Shown here: piece by piece, positions 23,247 to 32,891 of the stretch | Layout: every line of letters starts with the position of its first letter | How positions within the stretch are numbered: the first letter of the stretch is position 1 | NCBI GenBank assembly: GCA_000344275.1 | Contig: AORU01000003.1 | Span: 62,001 to 126,000 of the forward strand | From: Streptococcus oralis subsp. tigurinus AZ_3a | Lineage (GTDB): Bacteria > Bacillota > Bacilli > Lactobacillales > Streptococcaceae | DNA length: 64,000 nucleotides | Direction of reading: 5' to 3' | The notes under the pieces: generated by a model | What the model was told of the DNA's origin: nothing | The model's database searches: none | The model's input: the letters and a program-made list of their open reading frames with translations, nothing else | Position numbers and translations under genes: made by a program

Positions 23247-23714
23247 TTAAATCAAATCTGCCTCTTTAAGAGCGGCCTGTACGGTCTCAAGTGGTAGATG
23301 GGTCAATTCTGTCCCTTTTTCTTGATAGAGGTATTGGGCATAGTCATCCATTCGGTACTGGTTGATATAAACCACGCGCTTGCAACCAACCTGTAGCAGT
23401 TGTTTGGTGCAGTTCAGACACGGAAAATGGGTCACATAGGCTGTAAAACCTCTGGGAACCCCTCGTTCGGCTCCTTGCAAGATGGCATTAACCTCGGCGT
23501 GAAGGGTTCGAACACAGTGACCTTCAATGACTAAACATTCGTGGTCAATACAGTGCTCCGTTCCTGATACGGAACCATTGTATCCTGTTGAAATGACCTT
23601 ATTATCCTTGACTAGGACAGCTCCCACCTTGGCACGTTTACAGGTCGAACGATTAGCAATCAGTAAAGCCTGGGCTGCAAAGTACTCATCCCAAGCCAGT
23701 CTTTTTTCTGTCAT
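23247..23714 (-). CDS. Deoxycytidylate (dCMP) deaminase, ComEB-like
   Basis: A 155-residue zinc deaminase, converting dCMP to dUMP for thymidylate synthesis. The zinc motif HAEVNAI (His and catalytic Glu, near residue 72) and PCLNCTKQL (two Cys, near 98) are present. It follows the TetR gene by 18 bp with a GGAGAAG ribosome binding site, so the two are probably co-transcribed. ComEB in Bacillus is the orthologue; no direct role in DNA uptake is implied. Confidence 0.92.
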   Translation of the reverse strand: MTEKRLAWDEYFAAQALLIANRSTCKRAKVGAVLVKDNKVISTGYNGSVSGTEHCIDHECLVIEGHCVRTLHAEVNAILQGAERGVPRGFTAYVTHFPCLNCTKQLLQVGCKRVVYINQYRMDDYAQYLYQEKGTELTHLPLETVQAALKEADLI

Positions 23715-23732
23715 AATTCTTCTCCTTATCCC

Positions 23733-24290
23733 CTATTTTTTGAAAAATGGCAAGCGTAAATCTGCAATCTTTTCAGCCGGAACCTTCATGCCATCCTTGA
23801 TCCATTTGAGCAGAACCGATACGATGGCAGAGCTCCAAAAGGAATGAAGATAGCTGCTAACGCCTTTTGACTTTCCGTGGTATTTTTCTAGAAATTCCTG
23901 CATGGCTTGGACGAAAATCTTTTCCAAATGGTAGTCCAGAGCAAGTTGGATAATCTTGGCTTCTTTCTTGGCTGCTCTGAAAAGGTGAACCCAGACTAGA
24001 TAAAGATCGGTTTTGACATCGTAGTGGCTCAACTGTTCCATAATGTTATGGACACTGCGTTTAAAAACACTTTCCAAAATCTCTTCTTTGGAGTCATAGT
24101 TACGATAGAAGGCAGCACGAGAGACGCCCGCCCGCTTGACTAATTCTGAAATACTGATCTTTGCCAAGTCCTTTTTCTCTAGAAGTTGCAAAAGCGCCGT
24201 CTCGATCGCTTCTCTGGTCAAAAAATTGGATTCTTGATTGGATTTTCTGAGATTTTCAAGAGATTTTTCAGATATTTTACGTTCAGACAT
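23733..24290 (-). CDS. TetR/AcrR family transcriptional regulator
   Basis: A 185-residue regulator. The N-terminal HTH (ISISELVKRAGVSRAAFYRNYDSKEEI, about residues 43-68, conserved features only) is of TetR type; the C-terminal part is a variable ligand domain. It is divergent from the degV gene, and an inverted repeat CTTTGTCA-9-TGACAAAG lies in that intergenic region, a likely operator controlling degV and perhaps itself. Confidence 0.85.
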   Translation of the reverse strand: MSERKISEKSLENLRKSNQESNFLTREAIETALLQLLEKKDLAKISISELVKRAGVSRAAFYRNYDSKEEILESVFKRSVHNIMEQLSHYDVKTDLYLVWVHLFRAAKKEAKIIQLALDYHLEKIFVQAMQEFLEKYHGKSKGVSSYLHSFWSSAIVSVLLKWIKDGMKVPAEKIADLRLPFFKK

Positions 24291-24350
24291 AACAATTTCT
24301 TTCTACTTGTGACAACAGAGAGGTGGTACTTTTGTTTCAAGGGCTTTCAT

Positions 24351-24401
24351 GATATAATTGTAAAAAAAGACAGAACCTTTGTCAATGTATAAGTGACAAA
24401 G
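24351..24401 (+). promoter_or_regulatory. degV promoter and putative TetR operator
   Basis: A TGA-TATAAT extended -10 is near 24351-24356. Downstream, CTTTGTCA (24377-24384) and TGACAAAG (24394-24401) form a perfect 8-bp inverted repeat with a 9-bp centre, of a size suited to a TetR dimer. Confidence 0.6.
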
Positions 24402-24414
24402 ATGGAGAATTTCT

Positions 24415-25260
24415 ATGACTTGGAAGATTGTAGCTGACTCTGGTTGTGATTATCGTCAACTAGCAACTCCTGCTATTGATACTGAATTTGTTAGTGTTCC
24501 TTTAACCATTCAAGTAGCTGATCAGGTCTTTATCGATGATGCCAATCTTAACATTGACCACATGATGGAAACCATGTATGCGACTTCTGAGGCTTCAAAA
24601 TCAGCCTGTCCTAGCCCTGATGATTACTTGCGTGCATTTGAAGGTGCTAAGCATATCTTTGTCGTTACTATCACCGGTACTCTTTCAGGTAGCCATAATA
24701 GTGCTCAGCTCGCTAAGAATATCTACCTTGAAGAACACCCTGACACTCAGATTCATGTAATTGATACATTGTCTGCAGGTGGTGAAGTTGACTTGATTGT
24801 CGAGAAAATCAATGACTTGATTGATCAAGGACTTTCTTTTGAGGAAATTGTTGAAGCTATTACAGCTTACCAAGAAAAAACCAAGTTGCTCTTTGTACTC
24901 GCTAAGGTCGATAACTTGGTAAAAAATGGCCGTTTGAGTAAGCTTATCGGTACAGTCGTTGGCCTTCTCAACATCCGTATGGTTGGGGAAGCAAGTAAAA
25001 CTGGAACCTTAGAACTGCTCCAGAAAGCACGTGGACCAAAAAAATCCCTTCAAGCAGCCTATGAAGAACTCATCAAAGCTGGCTATGCTGGTGGTCGAAT
25101 TGTCATGGCTCATCGCTGCAATGAAAAATTCTGTCAGCAATTATCGGAACGCTTGCTGGAAACCTTCCCACAAGCCAATATCAAAATCATCCCAACGTCT
25201 GGTCTCTGCAGTTTCTATGCAGAAGATGGCGGTTTGTTGATGGGATATGAAATTAACTAA
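24415..25260 (+). CDS. DegV family fatty-acid-binding protein
   Basis: A 281-residue DegV protein: N-terminal KIVADSGCD, the central ITGTLSGSHNSA loop near residue 84 and C-terminal LMGYEI are typical. Family members bind long-chain fatty acids and act as FakB-type carriers for fatty-acid kinase. GGAG lies upstream of the ATG. It is divergent from a TetR gene and followed by a strong terminator. Confidence 0.9.
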   Translation: MTWKIVADSGCDYRQLATPAIDTEFVSVPLTIQVADQVFIDDANLNIDHMMETMYATSEASKSACPSPDDYLRAFEGAKHIFVVTITGTLSGSHNSAQLAKNIYLEEHPDTQIHVIDTLSAGGEVDLIVEKINDLIDQGLSFEEIVEAITAYQEKTKLLFVLAKVDNLVKNGRLSKLIGTVVGLLNIRMVGEASKTGTLELLQKARGPKKSLQAAYEELIKAGYAGGRIVMAHRCNEKFCQQLSERLLETFPQANIKIIPTSGLCSFYAEDGGLLMGYEIN

Positions 25261-26493
<1,233 letters not shown>

Positions 26494-26512
26494 AAATCAA
26501 AGGTTATGAAGA

Positions 26513-26968
26513 ATGAATAGAGGAGAAACAGTCGAATTTGTCAATATGTGTATGATTCAAAACGGAGACAAGGTTCTGGTTCAAGATCGAGTTAATCCCG
26601 ACTGGCCCGGCATTACTTTTCCTGGTGGTCATGTTGAATGTGGCGAATCCTTTGTCGATGCTGTCATTCGTGAAGTGAAAGAAGAAACTGGTCTGACCAT
26701 TTCCAAACCCCAACTCTGTGGTATCAAAAACTGGTACGATGACAAGGATTATCGTTATGTCGTCCTTTTTTACAAGACAGAACACTTTTCTGGTGAACTC
26801 CAGTCTTCAGACGAAGGGAAAGTTTGGTGGGAGAACTTTGAAAATCTTTCTCATCTAAAACTTGCAACCGATGATATGTCTGATATGCTTCGTGTTTTTT
26901 TAGAAGAGAATCTCAGTGAATTTTTTTACTACAAAGACGGTGACGACTGGCTTTACGATTTGAAGTAA
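26513..26968 (+). CDS. 8-oxo-dGTP diphosphatase-like NUDIX hydrolase
   Basis: A 151-residue NUDIX protein resembling MutX. The box GGHVECGESF...REVKEETGL starts near residue 39, with all metal-binding glutamates present. MutX-type enzymes remove oxidised dGTP from the nucleotide pool, sensible in a peroxide-producing streptococcus. It lies 20 bp after the flavoprotein gene with no visible promoter; the ribosome binding site is weak. Specificity is inferred. Confidence 0.85.
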   Translation: MNRGETVEFVNMCMIQNGDKVLVQDRVNPDWPGITFPGGHVECGESFVDAVIREVKEETGLTISKPQLCGIKNWYDDKDYRYVVLFYKTEHFSGELQSSDEGKVWWENFENLSHLKLATDDMSDMLRVFLEENLSEFFYYKDGDDWLYDLK

Positions 26969-27000
26969 AAAATAGGCTAGGAAATTCCTAGCCTATTTAT
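26966..27000. terminator. Bidirectional terminator between the NUDIX and MerR genes
   Basis: AATAGGCTAGGAA pairs with TTCCTAGCCTATT, with A- and T-rich flanks, serving both convergent genes. Confidence 0.85.
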
Positions 27001-27737
27001 TCTGCATTTGTCTGAACGTAAGCAGCAATAACATCTGATGTGTATTGAGCTGTTCCAGCTCCAAATTTGTCAATGTTTTCCTTAAACTCTGGGTTGTAGA
27101 CGTAGCCTTTACCGATATGACCGAATACCTCAATAGAGCAGTCAAATCCATAAGTACGAAGGGCTTGCAAGAGTTTGGCTGCTTCTTCTTGGTTTTCGGC
27201 CGCTGTTGCAGCTAGTCCATTTTTAAGGTTTTGAGCTAAAGCTTGAAAAACTTGGTTAAAGGCAGCCGTAGCCTCATCTTCTCTACCACTTTGGCGTTCA
27301 AGCGCTTGGTCCATGACTTCCTGACCATATTTCTCTACCGCCTCTTGGTGGTATTTTTGATTGTCTTGATAGCTAAATCCAGTGAATTTTTCCTCAATCG
27401 TCATTTTTCTTTCTCCTTTTTGTTCTTGAATGGTTTTTTGCAAGGTGGAAATCAAGGTATCCAGATGTTGCCTTTCTCGAGTTAGATAGTCCAACTGCCT
27501 GGTCAAATGGGGCAATAAATCTGTCCTTTCTTCCTTTAACAGCTCTGCTATTTTTTCTAAAGAAAAACCTAGATATTTGTAATACAGAATGACCTGAAGG
27601 CGTTCCAAATCCTCCTGACTGTAGGTTCGATAGCCGTTTTCCGACTTTAAGGGAACCAAGAGCCCTATCTTATCGTAGTGGTGCAGGGTCTTGACAGAGA
27701 CACCTGAAAGCTGCGCAGCTTCTTTTATATGGTACAT
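26997..27737 (-). CDS. MerR-family multidrug-type regulator with TipAS domain
   Basis: A 246-residue regulator. Residues 1-70 are a MerR HTH (MYHIKEAAQLSGVSVKTLHH), 80-110 a coiled coil and 120-246 a TipAS antibiotic-recognition domain, as in TipAL and Mta. TipAS domains trap thiopeptide-like drugs. Its own promoter has the 19-bp spacer diagnostic of MerR control, so autoregulation is likely. No dedicated efflux pump is adjacent; the symporter gene downstream on the opposite strand has its own leader. Confidence 0.88.
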   Translation of the reverse strand: MYHIKEAAQLSGVSVKTLHHYDKIGLLVPLKSENGYRTYSQEDLERLQVILYYKYLGFSLEKIAELLKEERTDLLPHLTRQLDYLTRERQHLDTLISTLQKTIQEQKGERKMTIEEKFTGFSYQDNQKYHQEAVEKYGQEVMDQALERQSGREDEATAAFNQVFQALAQNLKNGLAATAAENQEEAAKLLQALRTYGFDCSIEVFGHIGKGYVYNPEFKENIDKFGAGTAQYTSDVIAAYVQTNAE

Positions 27738-27758
27738 GATTTCCTCCTTACAAGAAAT

Positions 27759-27789
27759 AGTATAACCCCTCCCCTTAGGTCAGAGTCAA
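27759..27789 (-). promoter_or_regulatory. MerR-type promoter with 19-bp spacer
   Basis: TTGACT (complement of 27784-27789), 19-bp spacer with the dyad CCTAAGGGGAGG, TATACT (complement of 27759-27764). The long spacer is the hallmark of promoters that need a MerR protein to untwist them. Confidence 0.8.
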
Positions 27790-27850
27790 GCGTTTTTGAG
27801 AAAAATTTTTAACTTTTTGAGAAAGGTGTGAAAACTTGAAAATGGTTTTC

Positions 27851-27879
27851 TTGACAGACCTTAGAAAACATGATAGGAT
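27851..27879 (+). promoter_or_regulatory. Promoter of the symporter gene
   Basis: TTGACA at 27851-27856, 17-bp spacer, TAGGAT at 27874-27879. Confidence 0.7.
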
Positions 27880-27902
27880 AGTCAAGTCTATCAATCAAAC
27901 AG

Positions 27903-27960
27903 AAGGCTCATAGAGAGCCATTGAGAGAAGGCTATTTGACCACTCAAGTAGCCTTTTCTT
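27903..27960 (+). promoter_or_regulatory. Leader hairpins of the symporter gene: possible attenuator
   Basis: A first hairpin, GGCTC/GAGCC (27905-27919), is followed by a terminator-like hairpin, AAGGCTA/TAGCCTT extended by TTGA/TCAA (27928-27955), with TTTTCTT after it. The sequence AAGGCT occurs at both 27903 and 27928 and either copy can pair with AGCCTT, so alternative folds are possible. No known riboswitch consensus was recognised. Confidence 0.55.
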
Positions 27961-27990
27961 ATTTAAAAAAAGGAGATTGGAGTTTCAACT

Positions 27991-29331
27991 ATGTCAGAAA
28001 AATCGCAATGGGGCTCGAAACTAGGCTTTATACTAGCATCTGCTGGTTCAGCTATCGGACTTGGTGCCGTTTGGAAGTTCCCCTACATGACTGCTGCTAA
28101 TGGCGGTGGAGGCTTTTTACTGGTCTTTCTCATTTCCACTATTTTAATCGGCTTCCCGCTCCTGCTGGCTGAGTTTGCCCTTGGCCGTAGTGCTGGCGTT
28201 TCCGCTATCAAAACCTTTGGAAAACTTGGTAACAATAGCAAGTACAACTTTATCGGTTGGATTGGTGCCTTTGCCCTCTTTATCCTCCTCTCCTTTTACA
28301 GTGTTATCGGAGGATGGATTTTAGTCTATATAGGTATTGAGTTTGGGAAATTATTCCAGCTTGGCGGTACGGGTGATTATGCTCAGTTATTTACTTCAAT
28401 CATTTCAAATCCAGCCATTGCCCTAGGGGCTCAAGCAGCCTTTATCTTGTTGAATATCTTTATTGTATCACGTGGGGTTCAAAAAGGGATTGAAAGGGCC
28501 TCGAAAGTCATGATGCCGCTACTCTTTATCATCTTTGTCGTCATCATCGGGCGCTCTCTCAGCTTGCCAAATGCCATGGAAGGGGTTCTCTACTTTCTCA
28601 AACCAGACTTTTCAAAACTAACTAGCGCTGGTCTCCTCTATGCTCTGGGTCAATCTTTCTTTGCTCTCTCACTAGGGGTGACAGCTATGCTGACCTATGC
28701 TTCCTACTTGGACAAGAAAACCAATCTGGTCCAGTCAGGGATTTCCATCGTAGCCATGAACATCTCGGTATCCATCATGGCAGGACTAGCCATTTTCCCA
28801 GCCATGTCAGCCTTCAATATCCAGTCTGAAGAGGGACCAAGCCTGCTCTTTATCGTCTTGCCTCAACTCTTTGACAAGATGCCTTTTGGAACTATTTTCT
28901 ACATCCTTTTCCTCTTACTCTTCCTCTTTGCGACGGTTACTTCCTCTGTCGTGATGCTGGAAATCAATGTGGGCAATATCACCAACCAGGACAACAGCAA
29001 GCGTGCTAAATGGAGTGCCATTTTAGGAATTTTGACCTTTGTCTTTGGAATTCCTTCAGCCCTTTCTTACGGTGTTATGGCGGATGTTCACATCTTGGGG
29101 AAAACTTTCTTTGATGCTATGGACTTCTTGGTTTCCAATCTCCTCATGCCATTTGGAGCTCTCTGCCTATCACTTTTTACAGGCTATATCTTTAAGAAGG
29201 CTCTTGCTAAGGAGGAACTCCATCTCGATGAACGAGCTTGGAAACAAGGACTGTTCCAAGTCTGGCTCTTCCTTCTTCGTTTCATCATTCCAATCATCAT
29301 CATCGTGGTCTTTATCGCCCAATTTATGTAA
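27991..29331 (+). CDS. Sodium-dependent transporter, neurotransmitter:sodium symporter family
   Basis: A 446-residue LeuT-type Na+/amino acid symporter with about 11-12 TM helices. The unwound TM1 motif GSAIGLGAVWKFPYM (residues 18-32) contributes to sodium and substrate binding. Substrate is probably an amino acid. AAGGAGATTGG provides the ribosome binding site. A leader of about 100 nt with a terminator-like hairpin precedes it. Confidence 0.9.
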   Translation: MSEKSQWGSKLGFILASAGSAIGLGAVWKFPYMTAANGGGGFLLVFLISTILIGFPLLLAEFALGRSAGVSAIKTFGKLGNNSKYNFIGWIGAFALFILLSFYSVIGGWILVYIGIEFGKLFQLGGTGDYAQLFTSIISNPAIALGAQAAFILLNIFIVSRGVQKGIERASKVMMPLLFIIFVVIIGRSLSLPNAMEGVLYFLKPDFSKLTSAGLLYALGQSFFALSLGVTAMLTYASYLDKKTNLVQSGISIVAMNISVSIMAGLAIFPAMSAFNIQSEEGPSLLFIVLPQLFDKMPFGTIFYILFLLLFLFATVTSSVVMLEINVGNITNQDNSKRAKWSAILGILTFVFGIPSALSYGVMADVHILGKTFFDAMDFLVSNLLMPFGALCLSLFTGYIFKKALAKEELHLDERAWKQGLFQVWLFLLRFIIPIIIIVVFIAQFM

Positions 29332-29334
29332 TCA

Positions 29335-29372
29335 AAAAGGACTTGAGTAATGAACTCAGGCCCTTTCTTTTT
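29335..29372. terminator. Bidirectional terminator between the symporter gene and manA
   Basis: TGAGT and ACTCA plus flanking AAAAGG/CCCTTT pair to an imperfect stem, followed by TTTCTTTTTA on +. Confidence 0.65.
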
Positions 29373-30315
29373 ATGGATGACTAACAATCAATTCCAAACC
29401 TTGCCCTTCCAAGGTCCAAGCTTCAACATCACTTGGTAGGATAAAGTGGCTGCCTTTTTGGATTGGATAGTTTTTCCCGTCAACTGTTAGCTGACCTTGA
29501 CCAGCCAAGACACTAAACAAGCTGTAGTCAGCTGTCTTTTCAAAATCAACTTTTCCAGTGATTTCCCACTTGTAAACGGCGAAGAAATCATTGGATACAA
29601 GGAGAGTTGAACGCAAATCATCAGCTTTGATAGTTACAGGACGGCTATTGGCAGGCTCTCCAATGTTTAAAACATCGATAGATTTTTCAAGGTGAAGTTC
29701 ACGCAAGTTGCCCTTGTCGTCCTTGCGGTCAAAGTCATAAACACGGTAGGTGGTATCGCTAGACTGCTGGGTTTCAAGAATCAAGATACCCGCCCCGATA
29801 GCGTGCATGGTACCACTTGGTACATAGAAGAAATCTCCAGCTTTAACTGGTACTTTTGTCAGCAAGGCATCCCAGTTCTTGTCCTCAATTTGCTGGCGGA
29901 GTTCTTCTTTTGATTTGGCATTGTGACCGTAGATAATCTCTGAACCTTCATCCGCAGCGATGATGTACCAGCACTCTGTTTTTCCGAGTTCGCCTTCATG
30001 TTCTAGACCATAGGCATCGTCTGGGTGAACTTGGACACTGAGCCAGTCGTTGGCATCGAGAATCTTGGTCAAGAGTGGAAACACAGGTTCTGGACGGTTA
30101 CCAAACAATTCACGGTGTTCTGCATACAATGTAGCTAGGTCTGTTCCCTCAAAGCGCCCATTAGCGACCTTTGAAACCCCATTTGGGTGAGCTGAGATAG
30201 CCCAGTATTCTCCGATTTTTTCACTTGGGATATCGTAGCCAAACTCATCACGTAGCTTGGTTCCACCCCAGATTTTTTCTTGCATAACTGATTGTAAAAA
30301 TAATGGTTCTGACAT
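29371..30315 (-). CDS. manA: Mannose-6-phosphate isomerase
   Basis: A 314-residue class I isomerase of the short Firmicute type, interconverting mannose-6-P and fructose-6-P. Zinc ligands are seen in VQVHPDD near residue 98 and in the segment following TMHAIGAG near 170; ETQQSSDTTYRVYDF is a family signature. It has TGC-TATAAT and an AGGAG ribosome binding site and lies downstream of the GH1 gene on the same strand. Confidence 0.92.
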   Translation of the reverse strand: MSEPLFLQSVMQEKIWGGTKLRDEFGYDIPSEKIGEYWAISAHPNGVSKVANGRFEGTDLATLYAEHRELFGNRPEPVFPLLTKILDANDWLSVQVHPDDAYGLEHEGELGKTECWYIIAADEGSEIIYGHNAKSKEELRQQIEDKNWDALLTKVPVKAGDFFYVPSGTMHAIGAGILILETQQSSDTTYRVYDFDRKDDKGNLRELHLEKSIDVLNIGEPANSRPVTIKADDLRSTLLVSNDFFAVYKWEITGKVDFEKTADYSLFSVLAGQGQLTVDGKNYPIQKGSHFILPSDVEAWTLEGQGLELIVSHP

Positions 30316-30434
30316 CTTATTCTCCTGTCTATGTTTCTCACTTCATTATAGCAAAAAGCCTGGTCTAATTGAACTCTTTTTCACATCTTATAAAGTAGAG
30401 AGAAGATTTTATAAAAATAGTGAACAAATATGCT

Positions 30435-31883
<1,449 letters not shown>

Positions 31884-32043
31884 TCACTTGATTTATTACT
31901 TCTATTATACTAAAAATAGATAAAAAGTTAGTAACTATCTGGGTAATGATGGGGCTGAGCTTGCTTTTATGTTTGATGCAAAAACAAGCAAGAGTTTGAG
32001 AATTTTGTTATAAAAATATAAACTATCGCAGTCTGGTGATAAG

Positions 32044-32069
32044 AAAAAGACCGGATTGCTCCGATCTGT
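32044..32069 (-). terminator. Terminator copy 1 (after the 51-residue protein gene)
   Basis: The core GACCGGA-TTGC-TCCGATC is followed on the minus strand by TTTTTC. Two more copies of the same core lie at 32402 and 32848. Confidence 0.8.
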
Positions 32070-32107
32070 TTGAACAATAAAATGTAAAAATGAATAGCTC
32101 TTATCAA

Positions 32108-32263
32108 TCAATGGATGGACTGATTTATTGTCAGTAAGCCATGGTTAATTATTGCAGCAATATCTTCAAGACCATGCAAAATAAAACTGCCTATAATCAA
32201 TCCTATAATAACTGAACAGATAATCATGGTCACACAGATTAGATAAACATCCTTTTTTTGCAT
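32108..32263 (-). CDS. 51-residue single-pass membrane protein
   Basis: A small gene not obvious by length: ATG at 32263, stop TGA at 32108-32110, beginning MQKKDVYLICVTMIICSVII. Residues 7-29 form one hydrophobic helix and the last 20 are a mixed tail. Support comes from an AGGAGGAAAG ribosome binding site, a perfect-consensus promoter 105 bp upstream and a terminator 38 bp downstream. The topology recalls small regulatory or toxin-like membrane peptides, but there is no direct evidence of function. No family recognised. Confidence 0.7.
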   Translation of the reverse strand: MQKKDVYLICVTMIICSVIIGLIIGSFILHGLEDIAAIINHGLLTINQSIH

Positions 32264-32362
32264 CTCTTTCCTCCTAATGAAATAAGAAAATCCACTTACT
32301 ACAGCTATTTAAAAAATATTTCTCTTTCCCATATCAGTTTTATTTTCTGCTGTTATGTTTTT

Positions 32363-32391
32363 ATTATAAGATCTCAAGGAAGCGCTGTCAA
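32363..32391 (-). promoter_or_regulatory. Perfect-consensus promoter with cre-like -35 for the 51-residue protein gene
   Basis: TTGACA (complement of 32386-32391), 17 bp, TATAAT (complement of 32363-32368). TTGACAGCGCTTCCTT resembles a CcpA cre site with one mismatch and covers the -35 box. Confidence 0.75.
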
Positions 32392-32401
32392 CTTTTTATA
32401 T

Positions 32402-32430
32402 AAAAAAGACCGGATTAGTCCGATCTTTTT
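32402..32430 (-). terminator. Terminator copy 2 (after the VOC gene)
   Basis: AAAAAGACCGGA-TTAG-TCCGATCTTTTT: near-identical to the copies at 32044 and 32848. Confidence 0.82.
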
Positions 32431-32485
32431 AAGTTCTGCTCCAAGAATGTTTAAATTTTAGATAAAAATTCGATAATAGCATTAC

Positions 32486-32833
32486 CTAATTCATACGATA
32501 AAAATCAATCACTAGACCGGCAGGACCTTTAACTAATAAGGACTCTGTTCCCCAATCCGTTTCACAAGGACCGTATAAAATCTCGATATCAATCTCTTTT
32601 AAACGTTGATAATTCTGGTCTACATCCTCAACCTCAATATGAATAATGATTCCTGACTGAAAAACTTCCAAAGAAATCAAATGATTTTGAGACAACATGA
32701 GACAGTGACTGCCAATCGTGAACTGAGCAAAACCATCGTCAACATAATCAGCTTTTTTATCCAAAATACGCTCCAAGTCAGCACAGACTTGGGGAACATC
32801 TGAAACGATAATATCTAATTGATTTAAGTTCAT
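32486..32833 (-). CDS. VOC-superfamily (glyoxalase/bleomycin-resistance type) protein
   Basis: A 115-residue protein of the vicinal-oxygen-chelate fold: N-terminal NQLDIIVSDV, a central VFQSGIIIHIEVEDVDQNY and C-terminal KGPAGLVIDFYR. Metal ligands of true glyoxalases are not clearly conserved. GGAGG precedes the ATG. It lies only about 15 bp after the spxB terminator, so transcription probably depends on read-through from spxB. Function unknown. Confidence 0.75.
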   Translation of the reverse strand: MNLNQLDIIVSDVPQVCADLERILDKKADYVDDGFAQFTIGSHCLMLSQNHLISLEVFQSGIIIHIEVEDVDQNYQRLKEIDIEILYGPCETDWGTESLLVKGPAGLVIDFYRMN

Positions 32834-32847
32834 TTACTATCCTCCAT

Positions 32848-32875
32848 AAAAAGACCGGATTGCTCCGATCTTTTT
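32848..32875 (-). terminator. Terminator copy 3 (after spxB)
   Basis: AAAAAGACCGGA-TTGC-TCCGATCTTTTT, with one internal C-A mismatch, just after the spxB stop codon. Confidence 0.82.
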
Positions 32876-32891
32876 AAGTTCCACGAAGGAA

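Noticed and set aside
27903..27960. Glycine riboswitch before the symporter
   Set aside because: The GGAGAG-type glycine aptamer core is absent.
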